A stretch of 64,000 bases of DNA from Lithodes maja (GCA_037953745.1 JBAKBP010006616.1:1-64000), one strand, 5' to 3'; shown: positions 1 through 10,136, counted from the first letter of the stretch. Notes: a model not told the origin generated them from the sequence alone. Translations and numbers: made by a program.

Positions 1-488
1 GTGGTGGTGTGGATGACGTAGTTGCAGCAGTTGACGAAGTATCAAAGCTGGCCCCTGCTAATACAATGTACGTCATCCACGTTGGATCCAACGATGTGCA
101 GCGAACCCGGTCGGAAGATTTGCTTTTAAAGTACCAGCAGCTGATCAAGTCGTTTAAGGAGAAGTCATCAAGGATCATCGTCTCAGGAATCGTCCCCCGG
201 CTCGGTGTAGAGAGCCGATTTTACAACATAGCCACCAGCACAAATCGTTGTCTAGCAAACCTCTGCAGGAAGGAGAACGTGGGATTCGTCGACACCTGGG
301 ACAATTTCTACTACGATGACTATTTGTTTTCGGACGATGGAGTTCATCTGAACCAGGTGGGAGCAGCACGTTTTGGGCGTCTTCTCAACGATGCGGTGAA
401 GGATTTTCGGAGAAGAAATCGACTCAGCACAGGACAACCAGGAAGGAGGACCGAAGACAGCGAGGACGGCAACCTACAAAGGAATTAA
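1..488 (+). CDS. LINE ORF1, C-terminal part: SGNH (GDSL-like) hydrolase domain, cut by window edge
   Basis: Non-LTR retrotransposon ORF1 protein. The frame is open from the left edge and ends with TAA at 486-488, so the N-terminus lies outside the window. Two SGNH-hydrolase signatures are visible: block III GSND near nt 84-95 and the terminal DGVHLN block (catalytic Asp/His) near nt 333-353. Esterase-type ORF1 proteins are known from CR1/L2-group LINEs, where they are thought to bind membranes or assist RNP formation. The C-terminal 30 residues are Arg/Gln-rich and low complexity. ORF2 of the same element follows on the same strand after 98 bases. No stop or frameshift is seen in the visible part. 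The domain call is firm; its biochemical role in the element is not established. Confidence 0.8.
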   Translation, partial: GGVDDVVAAVDEVSKLAPANTMYVIHVGSNDVQRTRSEDLLLKYQQLIKSFKEKSSRIIVSGIVPRLGVESRFYNIATSTNRCLANLCRKENVGFVDTWDNFYYDDYLFSDDGVHLNQVGAARFGRLLNDAVKDFRRRNRLSTGQPGRRTEDSEDGNLQRN

Positions 489-586
489 ATACTAATCCGT
501 CAAGAACCGCGAATTTGGATAAATCTCCACCAACACGACCCAAATTCAAAACCGTCAGGGATAACGACCGAGGACCGAGGACAGCC

Positions 587-3466
587 ATGAATGTAAATGT
601 AGATCCGACCAGAACCAAAAATTCGATGAAAGAACGTAATGCGAGTTCTAAAACCGCAACTTTAAAGGTTTTCTATGCAAACGCTCGTAGCATACGCAAT
701 AAATTTTCAGATTTAGAGGAACTAGTGTTTACAGAAAATTATGATGTGATTGGCATAACAGAATCTTGGCTCAATACAGAAGATAGAGACTTTTTAGCAG
801 AGTATTCACTTCCCGGTTATGTAATGTTTGAGAACAGCCGAATAAATAAAAATGGAGGTGGCGTTTTATTTTATATCAAAGAAAGTCTTAACCCGACCCT
901 CGTGTCAAAACCTCAAATTGTGAACGTCGACACATCTTTTGTGCTAATAAAGAATAATAAAGGTACAAAAATAATACTTGCGTTAATATACAGACCTCCA
1001 GCTCAATCAGTGCAAACTGACCGAGAAATTTACGAACAAATTGCAGATGTAAGTAACTCACAAGATACCGTAATTTTTGGCGACTTTAATTTACCTGTGA
1101 CCAAGTGGGGCGATACTCTTACTTCACACTCCGGACATGACTTGTATACGAACTTGCAAGAGAGTTCGCTTTATCAATTTGTTCGAACGCCGACCCGTGG
1201 TAATAACGTTCTTGACATTGTACTTGCAACAAAAGAAGAATTGATAGAGAATTTGAATGTTGGTGATGAATTCAGTAACAGCGACCATCGTACGATAACT
1301 TTCACTTTAAAGTTTACTAGTAACGAACCAAATAGTAGCATCGAAAAAGTCCCTAATTTCAAGAAAGCAAACTTCCATAAACTTAGAGCTATGTTTAAAG
1401 AAACTGACTGGAGCTTTTTAATTAACAGTAACGACATAAATACATCTTGGAAGTTATTCGAAACCACTTACCTAAAAGCAGTGCAAGACTGCATACCATC
1501 GAAAATACGGCGTCCAGGCCATAATAATAAGCCCAAATGGTGGAATAAAGATATTTCAAACTGCCTGCTTGCTAAAAAATTTGCTAATGATAGATTAAAA
1601 TCCTCACAAAATGACGAAGAACGGGTGAAATTTGTAGAGCTACGACGCAAAGCCAAAAAGTTAATTAAGCAAAGTAAAAAGACCTTAGAGTTACATATTG
1701 CGAATCAAAGTAAAACAAACCCGAAAGAATTCTATAGTTATATCAGAAAGAAAAAAGTAGTTACTTCAACTGTTGGACCGTTAGTCGATGAAAAAGGAGA
1801 ATACACCAAAGACGAAGTACAAATGAGTAATGCCCTCAATACCTTCTTTGCATCAGTTTTTACAACCGAAGACCTCAGTGATATCCCTACACCATCGCCG
1901 ATTCAGATTGATAATTCAGATGTTCTAAGCAATATCACCGTTACAGAGAGAGAAGTATTGAATTGTTTAGATAAACTCAAAGTAAATAAAACGCCAGGAC
2001 CTGATACAATCTCGCCTAGAGTTCTAAAGGAAGCTAAGAATGAGCTCTCCAAACCACTGACATTACTATTCAATAAATCCTTGCAGTCTGGAACTATGCC
2101 TGATCAGTGGAAGCTAGCCAACGTAACACCGATATTCAAAAAAGGCAGCAAATCTCTACCCAGTAACTATCGTCCAATTAGCTTAACCTCAGTTGTATGT
2201 AAAATGCTAGAAACGGTCATACGAGACAGACTCGTAAATCACTTAGAGGAAAATAACATACTTAAAGATACTCAACACGGCTTTCGTAAAAAACGTTCCT
2301 GTTTAACAAACCTCTTAGACTTCTTCCACGATATCCTCAACCTCTACGATGAGAGTAAAGCTGTAGATATTATATACCTTGATTTTCAAAAGGCCTTTGA
2401 CAAAGTTCCCCACAAACGTTTACTGCTAAAACTAAAAGCGCATGGAATACAAGACGGTGTGTTGAAATGGATAGAAAATTGGCTCAACAACAGAAAGCAA
2501 AGAGTAGTCATAAACGGTAAGGCATCTAAATGGACCAATGTAAGTAGCGGGGTACCCCAGGGATCGGTACTAGGACCAATTCTCTTTCTAATTTACATCA
2601 ACGACATAGATGAGGGTCTCACCTGCACAATCTCAAAATTTGCTGACGATACAAAAATTGCAAATAGCGTACTCTCAAAAGAACAAGTTGACGATATGCA
2701 ACACAATCTAGATAAATTGTCATGTTGGGCCCAAATTTGGCAAATGAGTTTCAATGCGGATAAATGTAAAGTACTACATGTCGGATACCTAAATGAGAAA
2801 GCAAACTATTCGATGAATGGCACTCAGCTTAAGAATGTAAACAGAGAAACTGATCTGGGAGTAACAATATCGAGTAACCTAAAACCGAGTCAACAATGTT
2901 CAGAAGTTGTTAAGAAGGCAAACAAAATAATTGGCTTTATAGGCAGGTCATTTGAGCATAAATCCAAAGAAGTTATCCTAACCCTTTACAATTCCTTAGT
3001 CCGCCCTCTTCTGGAATACTGCGTTCAATCCTGGTGCCCTTATTACCAAAAAGATATAAACAAGCTAGAACGAGTTCAACGTAGAGTTACCAAAATGATA
3101 CCTAGCCTAAAGAACAAACCATACGAAGAGCGTCTTAGAGAATTAAATCTATTTCCTTTAACCCAGCGCAGATTAAGAGGCGACTTAATTCAAGTGTTCA
3201 AAATCATCAAAGGCATCGACAATATGAACTGTAGTAAGTACTTCACTATCGACCAATCTAATTACACACGGGGAAACGGTTGCAAAATTATTGGTAAATC
3301 TTTTAACTCGCACGAATCTAAGAATTTCTTCTTCAATCGAGTTGTCAACTTGTGGAATGGGCTTCCCCGAAACGTTATAGACTGCAGCACCGTTGATTCA
3401 TTTAAATTCCGCCTAGACAAATATCTCGCATCAAACCCGCGACTGACTGCGTTTGTAAATGAATAA
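587..3466 (+). CDS. LINE ORF2: endonuclease-reverse transcriptase, CR1/L2-like, intact
   Basis: Nicks target DNA and reverse-transcribes the element RNA at the nick. The start is the first ATG (587), giving 959 aa; the frame is open further upstream and past the end of ORF1, so the true start is uncertain. Order: apurinic-type endonuclease (residues about 25-240) with NARS, ITES (E59), GDFN (D166) and SDH (H234); linker with basic stretches; RT (about 470-760) with GPD, NYRPISL, LDFQKAFD (D599), GVPQGSVLGP and FADD (D687, D688); then a thumb/C-terminal region with RPLLEYC and WNGLP motifs. No stop or frameshift is seen and all catalytic residues are present, so this copy could encode active protein. 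CR1/L2 group is inferred from the esterase ORF1 and motif style. A Jockey-superfamily neighbour clade is possible. Confidence 0.9.
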   Translation: MNVNVDPTRTKNSMKERNASSKTATLKVFYANARSIRNKFSDLEELVFTENYDVIGITESWLNTEDRDFLAEYSLPGYVMFENSRINKNGGGVLFYIKESLNPTLVSKPQIVNVDTSFVLIKNNKGTKIILALIYRPPAQSVQTDREIYEQIADVSNSQDTVIFGDFNLPVTKWGDTLTSHSGHDLYTNLQESSLYQFVRTPTRGNNVLDIVLATKEELIENLNVGDEFSNSDHRTITFTLKFTSNEPNSSIEKVPNFKKANFHKLRAMFKETDWSFLINSNDINTSWKLFETTYLKAVQDCIPSKIRRPGHNNKPKWWNKDISNCLLAKKFANDRLKSSQNDEERVKFVELRRKAKKLIKQSKKTLELHIANQSKTNPKEFYSYIRKKKVVTSTVGPLVDEKGEYTKDEVQMSNALNTFFASVFTTEDLSDIPTPSPIQIDNSDVLSNITVTEREVLNCLDKLKVNKTPGPDTISPRVLKEAKNELSKPLTLLFNKSLQSGTMPDQWKLANVTPIFKKGSKSLPSNYRPISLTSVVCKMLETVIRDRLVNHLEENNILKDTQHGFRKKRSCLTNLLDFFHDILNLYDESKAVDIIYLDFQKAFDKVPHKRLLLKLKAHGIQDGVLKWIENWLNNRKQRVVINGKASKWTNVSSGVPQGSVLGPILFLIYINDIDEGLTCTISKFADDTKIANSVLSKEQVDDMQHNLDKLSCWAQIWQMSFNADKCKVLHVGYLNEKANYSMNGTQLKNVNRETDLGVTISSNLKPSQQCSEVVKKANKIIGFIGRSFEHKSKEVILTLYNSLVRPLLEYCVQSWCPYYQKDINKLERVQRRVTKMIPSLKNKPYEERLRELNLFPLTQRRLRGDLIQVFKIIKGIDNMNCSKYFTIDQSNYTRGNGCKIIGKSFNSHESKNFFFNRVVNLWNGLPRNVIDCSTVDSFKFRLDKYLASNPRLTAFVNE

Positions 3467-3518
3467 CTTTATCCTCCCCTCAGTTACTAACCCATATGTC
3501 CCCTACTAACTTCCTAGT

Positions 3519-3538
3519 CCTGCCACGTTAGTGGCAGG
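3519..3538 (+). other. Perfect stem-loop in LINE 3' UTR
   Basis: CCTGCCAC pairs perfectly with GTGGCAGG around a GTTA tetraloop, 53 bases after the ORF2 stop. Several CR1/L2-type LINEs carry a 3'-terminal hairpin that their RT recognises. That role here is inferred from position only. Confidence 0.45.
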
Positions 3539-3661
3539 GCAGTAGTTCCCTTTCCAATGTTCCCTTACCCACTCTAAACCACTGTTTGGACACTTGATCC
3601 TCAGTGTTTTGGAGGACAAGCAGCCTAGAAGGGTCACTAGATCTGTTGTTGCTTGATTTCC

Positions 3662-3715
3662 TTTGTACTTTGTACTCCTTTGTACTCCTTTGTACTCCTT
3701 TGTACTCCTTTGTAC
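3662..3715. repeat. 10-bp minisatellite TTTGTACTCC
   Basis: Four exact TTTGTACTCC units (3669-3708) flanked by partial TTTGTAC units. It separates the 3' end of the first LINE from the next RT fragment. Confidence 0.9.
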
Positions 3716-3734
3716 ACCACTCAATTAGTTTTCC

Positions 3735-4538
3735 AGAACGCCCCAGCCAGCAGTCCCTCAAAAGTAAACAAAATGAACCCATAAAATGCTTATCTTCTGA
3801 TCTAGCTACTATTTCCAATTGGGGTAGAGAAAACCTTGTTACATTTAATGCTTCCAAAACTCAATTTATCCATCTTCCTACCCGTTAGGAACCTCCAGAG
3901 GACTATCCCTTAGTCTTCAACAATACAAAAATCAACCCTTCATCGTCCCTCAATGTTCTCGGTGTCTCTTTTTCTTCTGCTCTCACTTGGAAAGACCATA
4001 TTACCAGTCTCGCTAAGGCAGCCTCCCAGAAGCTGGGTGTGCTCAACCGCCTCAAGGGGTTCTTTACCCCTGCACAGCTACTTGTTCTTTACAGGAGCAC
4101 AGTGCATCCTTGTATTGAGTATTGTTCACATGTGTGGGGAGGATCCTCTCACACTGCACTCCTAGATAAAGTAGAAAGGAAAGCCTTTCGTATCATTAAC
4201 TCCCGTCCACTCACCAATTCTCTGCAATCTCTCTTCGCCGCAATGTTGCATCTCTCTCACTATTCTATCGCTACTACAATAATCAGTGTTCCTCGGAGCT
4301 TTCCCAGTGTATACCACCTCCTCTACGTAGGGTACGTAGTATACCCGCCTTGCAACACAATCCACCCCTACTCTGTGCAACTCTCCAACCCAAGAGTGAA
4401 ACGCTATTCTCAGACTTTCTTCTATTCAACTGCTGAGCTCTGGAACTCTCTCCCAGATTAAGTCATTCCCTCTTCCTAGGACTTAAATTGCTTCAAACTC
4501 CGTGTGTCCAGGCATTTTAGCTCGAACGTCCCTTGATT
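3735..4538 (+). pseudogene. 5'-truncated LINE reverse transcriptase, C-terminal part, decayed
   Basis: Only the end of the RT/thumb region remains. Visible motifs are the WGRENLVTFNASKTQ segment, a SxxLTWKDHI segment, then RSTVHPCIEYCSHVW and a final WNSLPD segment. All lie in one frame, broken by nonsense codons TAG 3886-3888 and TAA 4459-4461 and a further TAG near 4478. The palm with the catalytic aspartates is missing, so it cannot encode RT. It lies in the same orientation as the preceding LINE but is a different family: its C-terminal sequence does not match ORF2 of the first element. It is Jockey-superfamily-like, clade uncertain. Confidence 0.8.
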
Positions 4539-4629
4539 TCGGTCCTGTCACTCTTTGAATTCTGGGGAGGCACTCGCTGCAGGCAGTTATGCCTTTTGTC
4601 TCCCTCATTCACATAGAAAAAAGAAATGT

Positions 4630-4825
4630 TTAACCCTCTGAATATTGGCGCATTTTGATAGTTCATTCTGGCTATTATCAGACGGTTTTATTCAGATTGG
4701 GAAAGGTATACGAAATTCAGAGGGTTAATTGATATAGTCGTTACCCTCTTAGCCTACATCCCACAGATCTTTCCTTAGCTGTATACAAACTTCTAAGGAT
4801 AGCCTCATAATCCTCAAGTGGTTAA
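4630..4825. mobile_element. MITE-like element bounded by TTAA (copy 1 of 2)
   Basis: Bounded by TTAA at 4630-4633 and 4822-4825. An inner part (4630-4728) has perfect 14-bp inverted ends, TTAACCCTCTGAAT and its complement. The sequence resembles 26196-26390: both share CTGGCTAT.AT.AGAC.GTTTTA and an AGATCTTTCCT block. The right end, read in reverse, matches the left end of the other copy (TTGAGGATTATG). No ORF. Probably a non-autonomous DNA element mobilised in trans. Confidence 0.6.
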
Positions 4826-5392
4826 CCTCTGAAGTGCGCATGGGGGTAATTAGACACCTCTGCCTGTGCTCATGTATTTGAGCTGTTTCCATCACTAAAA
4901 TATTCATTTTACCATAAATAGCATTAATACTTATCCATATGCGCCTATTATAGTTTGATTATAAAGGTATTACCCTGTTACAACAATAAAACAAGTGAAA
5001 ACAGCGTTTGGATGGTCAAAATCGGTGATACAGGGCGGGAGTTACATATGTATGGGTGAGGCAACCTCCTTTCCCGCCAATTTCCCCCAAGGCTGGAGAG
5101 CCACTGTCGATCGATACTCTCTCTCTCTCTCTTGCACTCGCTTGCTAACAGTTATGACAATGCCCTGCTTGCAACTCGCTAATGTTAGCACGAAAATATA
5201 CCTCAGAATAAGGGAATAACAGGGAAAATAGGTGATAACTGAAGGAGGGGAGGAAAGTGGGGAAGGAGGGGAGGTAGAGGAGTGATATTTTGCATGGCCC
5301 AGGGGCAATTATTATTTTTTTTTTTTTCGATGTTTAAAATTGATTTTTTTTTTCTCTGACTCTTAGGAGTCTTCCTGCAGTTCCCGGGTTAA
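4822..5392 (-). mobile_element. TTAA-bounded interspersed repeat, copy 1 of 3
   Basis: Runs from TTAACCTCTGAAGTGCGC at the left to GCAGTTCCCGGGTTAA at the right. It is the reverse complement of two further copies at 47355-47990 and 47987-48585; shared landmarks are the CT/GA run with ATCGATCG, the GTTAGCACGAAAATATACC block and a poly-T stretch beside GGCCCAGGGGC. No coding frame. The TTAA boundaries suggest a piggyBac-superfamily non-autonomous element. It shares its left TTAA with the preceding MITE and its right TTAA with the following one. Confidence 0.65.
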
Positions 5393-5774
5393 GGGGAGAC
5401 AGGCCGTTTTTCTGGTCCCCCTTCTTCCTCGTGTTTAGCCCCATTTGTTTTCAGATTTTATGACGTTCGGCCCATTAGTTTGGCGATTTTAATACCTTTC
5501 ACTCTATTTAATTGTCAATTTTAAGGCATTTCGTGCCATTTAGGTGTCGAACCTTTCCTGACGAGCGATAGCGAGCCTGAAATTTCAAGAAGGAAGCGGC
5601 CTTCGGCCGGGACATTTTTGTACCGAAAAATGTACACATTTATCTTGAAGGGGGGTCTAGGGGATGTTTCTAAGCTTGATGGGGGTCTAGCAAGGACACT
5701 AAGTAATATAGGAATAAATTGATTACCGGTAATAGACCAAAAAAAAAAAAAAAAAAGGGCCAGTCTCCCCTTAA
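5389..5774. mobile_element. MITE with TTAAGGGGAGAC termini
   Basis: Inverted ends TTAAGGGGAGACaGGCC (left) and its near-complement at the right, with TTAA at 5389-5392 and 5771-5774. No ORF. A diverged relative of its interior lies at 25625-25945 (shared CCCCATTAGTTTGGCGATTT and GCGATAGCGAGCC), where recognisable ends are gone. The right end carries a run of about 18 A's. Confidence 0.65.
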
Positions 5775-6185
5775 TAGGCAGCTTGAGAGGATAAAGTAAC
5801 TTACATGAACAAGAGGAGAGTGATGGTGGTCATGTTGTTGAGACGACCTTGGCTGGTACTGACTAGGGGGTGTTGAGGGGGTGTTCATATATAGTATGCA
5901 TGGGGCTCCTGTAGTAGAGGTAGGCAAGATCATCGCCCCATCTTCACGGAACGCCATTTTGGGGTGTAATTATCCGGGTGGTCGGGGGCTGGGAGAGTGC
6001 TGGAGGGACCTTGGTGACCCTGGTCTCTGGGTCTTCTCCTGGATGACCTAGATGTGTGTGAATTTGTATTTTGTTTTTGTGTGTTAATTGTTTTCTGTTG
6101 TGTTTTATGTTGTCCCTATTCTGGTTCTGTCTTGAGTCGGCCTACCCCCCCACCCCAAAAAAAGGAAAAGTGGGGATTGGCCTGA
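5775..6185. other. Non-coding; first copy of a dispersed unit (about 5876-5965)
   Basis: No coding frame. About 5876-5965 holds a diverged copy of the unit seen twice more downstream (CCTGTAGTAGA..., CATCTTCACGGAACGCCATTTTG). The rest is T/G-rich with no recognisable feature. Confidence 0.5.
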
Positions 6186-6207
6186 GTAGATAGATAGATA
6201 GATAGAA
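6186..6207. repeat. (GATA)n microsatellite
   Basis: Five TAGA/GATA units in a row. A similar (TAGA)n run forms the 3' tail of the RTE-like LINE pieces in this window, so it could be a remnant of such a tail. Confidence 0.85.
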
Positions 6208-6363
6208 TTATCGAGGAACAGGGAGATGTTTTATTTTTGATCGTGTGGAATTGAGATAGAAAGATCAATCTGATATCGTATTCCAGTATTGCCGAATGGT
6301 TATCATACATAGGGGTCCTGTAGTAAAGATCATCGGCCATCTTCCGTTTTGGTGCCGCAATTA

Positions 6364-6580
6364 ACCACTTGCGAGTTTCAGACTATAAGGAAGTTGGAGC
6401 TGTAGAAATCGATATTGAGCAGAATTACCAGCTAAAATACGGTTGTACTACATTAATAAATACATACAACCCAATTCAACATACTTTTTAGCCACCAGAA
6501 ACCTACATTAGTATTGCATCTAAATTTACTGTCGATGTCTACAGCTCCAACTTCCTTATAGCCTGACACTCGGAAGTCGT
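6364..6580. mobile_element. MITE a, 217 bp, flanked by CAATTA direct repeats
   Basis: Terminal inverted repeats of about 45 bp: left ACCACTTGCGAGTTTCAG... continuing into ATAAGGAAGTTGGAGCTGTAGA, and the near-complement at the right. Direct repeats CAATTA sit at 6358-6363 and 6581-6586. No ORF. Superfamily unknown. Confidence 0.7.
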
Positions 6581-6664
6581 CAATTACCAAACAACAACAA
6601 CGGGGTGATATTTTATTTTCTATCGTGTTGAATTGAGATACAAAGATCAGACTAATGTCTTGTT

Positions 6665-6883
6665 CTATAGTCTAACTTTTTCCAGCTGATGGTAAATTGC
6701 TATGTTCCAATCTTGGTTACTTAGCTATTACATAGATTTTGTAACGAAATATGTTGTTATTTATGAGAACTTGCCATTAATATCGTGCAGAAACCTTGTA
6801 GATTCATATGAATTTATTAATTATCTATACATTAGTTGCTAAGGGATTCAATTTACCATCAGCTGGAAATAAACCGACTATAG
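6665..6883. mobile_element. MITE b, 219 bp, CTATAGTC termini
   Basis: Inverted ends CTATAGTC...CCAGCTGATGGTAAATTG and complement, about 35 bp with mismatches. It interrupts the repeat unit between its TCTTGTTC and GTATTCC segments. TA or TATA target duplication is likely but hidden by the palindromic end. No ORF. Confidence 0.7.
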
Positions 6884-7043
6884 TATTCCCTAATATTCAT
6901 CATACATGGGGATCCTGTGGTGAAGGTCATCGGCCCATCTTCACGGGACGTCATTTTGCCATGATTTTGTGGCCTTAATTATCGAGCAATAATATATTTG
7001 TGATCGTGTGGAATGTAGATACAAAGATCCAAGGTCACTCACC

Positions 7044-7109
7044 AAGGGGGTAAGTGGGTGGGTAAGTGAGTAGGTCGGTTGACACGTGGATGTATGTGTA
7101 GGTGGGTAG
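7044..7109. repeat. GTGGGTAG-type minisatellite, left fragment
   Basis: Irregular units of GGGTAAGTGGGTGGGTAGGTCGGT with ACACGTGG interspersed. The right part of the same array is at 25207-25495. The two were separated by insertion of LTR element A, marked by GTAG on both sides. Confidence 0.8.
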
Positions 7110-9731
7110 TATTACGACCGGGACTATGAATAAAACAAGGGCACTCATAGCTACCTATACTGCTGTTTGCGGATGATACAGTTCTGATGAGTGATAATGA
7201 ATGGGAGTTGCAGGGTCTGGTAAATGAGTTTGGAACAGTGTGCGAAAAACGGAATTTGAAGGTAAATACGGGGAAGAGCAAGGTTATGGTCTTCGAAAGG
7301 GGTGAAGTCACAGAGTGTGAGGTGAAGCTGAACGGTCAGGCTATGGAGATCGTCAACTCTTTTAAGTATCTGGGCAGTGTGTTGAGTAAAGATGGGACTA
7401 TGGATGAAGAGGTGCGGGAGAGGGTACAACAGGGGAAGAGGGTTGTAGGAACGCTAAAAGCAGTAACAAGAAATAGGGTGGTCAGTATGGAAGTGAAGAA
7501 GTCCTTGCATGACAGTGTGGTAATCCCGACACTGACTTACGGAAGCGAAGCATGGACGTTGGTTGAGAGACTCAGACCAAGAGTGAGAGCAGTGGAAATG
7601 AATTACTTAAGGAGTGCGTGCGGAATTACATGGAGGGATAGACAGACTAATGAGGAAGTAAGAAGGAGGTGTGGTGTGGAGGTAGATGTGCTGGAAAGTG
7701 TGAAAAGGAACAACTTGAGATGGTTCGGCCATATGGAACGTATGGAAAGCGAGAGAATGACTAAGAGGGTGTACGAGAGCGAGGTGGAGGGACAGAGGGG
7801 GAGAGGTAGACCGAATATGAGGTGGAAGGATGGAGTGAGGAACTACATGAATGAAGGCGGTGCTGGTTGGGGGGAGGGGCGTCGACTGACTGGGGACAGA
7901 GGTGCATGGGGGCGGTTCGTTCGTGGCCACCCCTTCGGGGATCACGGCGTCAGGCAATAGATAGATAGATAGACTCAATGATTGGACTAGTAATAGGGCA
8001 CTATGCAACAACGGTACGCTAGATCCAAACCCTCGAACTTATATGCCGGCGAACAAAACACCTATACCCTCCAGGGTTAATCTGCGATAGCAGGGTATCC
8101 TTAACTGGACATAAATGTACTCTACTTCAGGCTAACCTGCACTGGTATAGCCTGATAACAAACAAGATGAAAGTTAGGTTAAAATGCATAAAAAGGAATC
8201 TATGGAAAGATCAATTAAATCACTGCAAGATTTAATACAATAAAAAGATGCTTCAATACAGTTACTCAAACAACAATAAACTCTTCACTCCTAGCTGAAA
8301 GAAAGTGAAGTCTAGTCCTACAGCATAGACCTGGAAACTTCTGAAGAAAGTCTGATGCTCATAAGATGCTCGTACTGATTTAGAACTATATAAAGGCAGG
8401 AGGCAGGACACCACACGTGTAAATTGAATACACGAAAAGATAGGACATATAATGTTAACTGACACGAGAATACTATAAATGCGCAACGGTAGCAATGCTC
8501 GACACTAAAAGAAGTACTTCCTCATCAACGAAACATTCTGCTATGGTTGTGCGGCTCAGCAACAACCTAGACTAATAAATGCTGTGAATAATAATGCGCA
8601 CATATCAAAGAGCTTATATTAAATACTAACAAGTGTCTACTCAATTAATAATGTCTAGCTGGGATACTCTAGGTAAGGAACTGGAGTTGAGCAAGACAGG
8701 CTCGTAGCCTAGCGATGTCCTTAAGACTGCATCCTTTAAGTTACGTTAATTGACTAGGGGGGCTCTCTCGATAGATCCAGATCACAAGTATCTGGTTCTA
8801 TCCTGGCGACCCTCTAAAGACAAGCAAAGAGGCAGCAAAGTGTGGAACTGGTACAGGCCAAAACCCTCAGTCAACACAATGCTGCACTCGCAAAGGACGC
8901 AACCGAAAAGACAACCCAGGCTACCACAGGACCGGTCGAAGTCATGTAGGTATAAGCAAACCGTACACACATCGGAGAAAACGACTACAGTTACCTTATC
9001 CCAGTCTAGCATTAAATAAAAGAGCAGAAACACTAAATCAATAATGGAGACACACAAAGTTCTTAACCTATACTAACTAAGAACCCTCAAACCTATTCTA
9101 AGTACATGTAAATATCTCTGAGGACGGCGCATGCAATACAATGGGCTGGCTATGAAAACCGTATGCAGAACCCAAGGGGAGTGTTGTGCAGTTAATAAAG
9201 GTTAGAGTATGGAAAGAGAGAATCGAGTGAGAGAAACAGTGATAAAGGTGGTGATCGGGAGAGAGTATGCAAAGGGATGTTAGAAGCATGCGCGCCAAGC
9301 CTGTCCTGACGAGGACAGCTCCTGGGGACCCTCATGGAGGAGGTAAGTTACACAGGAGACCGCAAAGGCGCGATGGTCGGCCAATCACGGGCCGAGACGT
9401 CACAAGACAGCAGGCGTCATAGGACACAGCCAGACACGCCGTCCAATGGCGAGCGAGAGGCAGGAATGCATCCGTACATACAGACACTTACTACCTCCTC
9501 GCTCTGAAAGTCTTTCTCATTCACACGCTGGTACTATTATCACTACTGTTGATATAAAATATAACCCATTGTCACAGACGAAAACAAAGACCACCACTGG
9601 ACTGTCTGTGACAATGCGATTACTAGGAAAGAAAGAACAACATTCTCTGATAACTGTAGCCCATTTCGATGTCCCTGGCGAGCGCTAGTGGCCAACGAGA
9701 GGCGATTCTGCCAACGCTGGTAGACGTCACA
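7110..9731 (-). repeat. 3' LTR of element A, interrupted by LINE
   Basis: Matches 23414-25206 nearly base for base except for the LINE block 7148-7972 plus a 5-bp duplication. It ends at GACGTCACA, where the two copies diverge (CCCCTCCC inside the element here, minisatellite in the other). A 12-bp perfect inverted repeat, ATTGTCACAGAC/GTCTGTGACAAT, lies at 9568-9615. Short ORFs seen in both LTR copies are not gene-like. Confidence 0.9.
7148..7972 (+). pseudogene. 5'-truncated RTE-like LINE piece inserted in LTR A
   Basis: Encodes only the end of a reverse transcriptase. It begins inside the FADDTVLMSD motif and continues through VKYLG-like (FKYLGSVLS), YGSEAWT, LRWFGHMERM and a GRGRPNMRWKDG C-terminus. 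The frame is open to TAG at 7958-7960 and a (TAGA)n tail follows. A 5-bp target duplication, ACTCA, lies at 7143-7147 and 7973-7977; the uninterrupted site is visible in the other LTR near 23446. Nearly identical to the copy at 55496-56483, so the family was recently active. It lacks endonuclease and most of the palm and cannot move by itself. RTE-like is my tentative clade. Confidence 0.85.
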
Positions 9732-10136
9732 CCCCTCCCAAGATATGGGATGCTCAACATTAGGCGAGCACCATATCTGACAAGGCAGAATGCCGACAAG
9801 ACCCGCCACACCTAGCCACTCCACCAGAAATGAATTGCAAAGCTCAATCTTCATTAAAACAACATATTAGCATAAAGAAAATCTTACAACCCCTCCCAAA
9901 CACAATAGTATAATTTAGCCTGCTATGCTCCCTGCGAGCTTCACAGAGCCCAGCCTACTAAGTGAAAGACAGGTTCAACTTAGGACTTTAGCTATAACAT
10001 TGGCAACTTACAATTAACTATCAAAAAGAAAGAGTTTTTATGTGATTTTTTATTTAATTTTAATGTTGTTTTTGACGGCTGCTCTACAGGGGCAAGCCTG
10101 GTTTTTCTCCACTCAAACCCACACACCTGTGGTGAT
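9732..10136 (-). other. Element A 3' untranslated region and polypurine tract
   Basis: Non-coding. GGGAGGGG on the minus strand (9732-9739) abuts the LTR start TGTGACG and is the expected plus-strand primer. Element B has the same tract before its 3' LTR (18979-18986). Confidence 0.6.

Larger units (their letters stand above)
6208..7030. repeat. Tandem repeat unit (about 150 bp) with two nested MITEs
   Basis: Recurring order: AATTATCGAG, then TTTTAT..GATCGTGTGGAATTGAGATA, GTATTCC, ATCATACAT.GGG, TCCTGTAGTAAAGATCATCGG and CATCTTC.....CATTTTG. Near-complete copies begin near 6208, 6590 and 6970. The second copy is split by a MITE (6665-6883). Another MITE (6364-6580) lies at the junction of the first and second copies. 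No coding content. Confidence 0.65.

Noticed and set aside
8750..9057. ORFs of about 90 codons on both strands, repeated at 24225-24532
   Set aside because: Both lie in the two LTR copies of element A, so conservation only reflects LTR duplication; no protein features.
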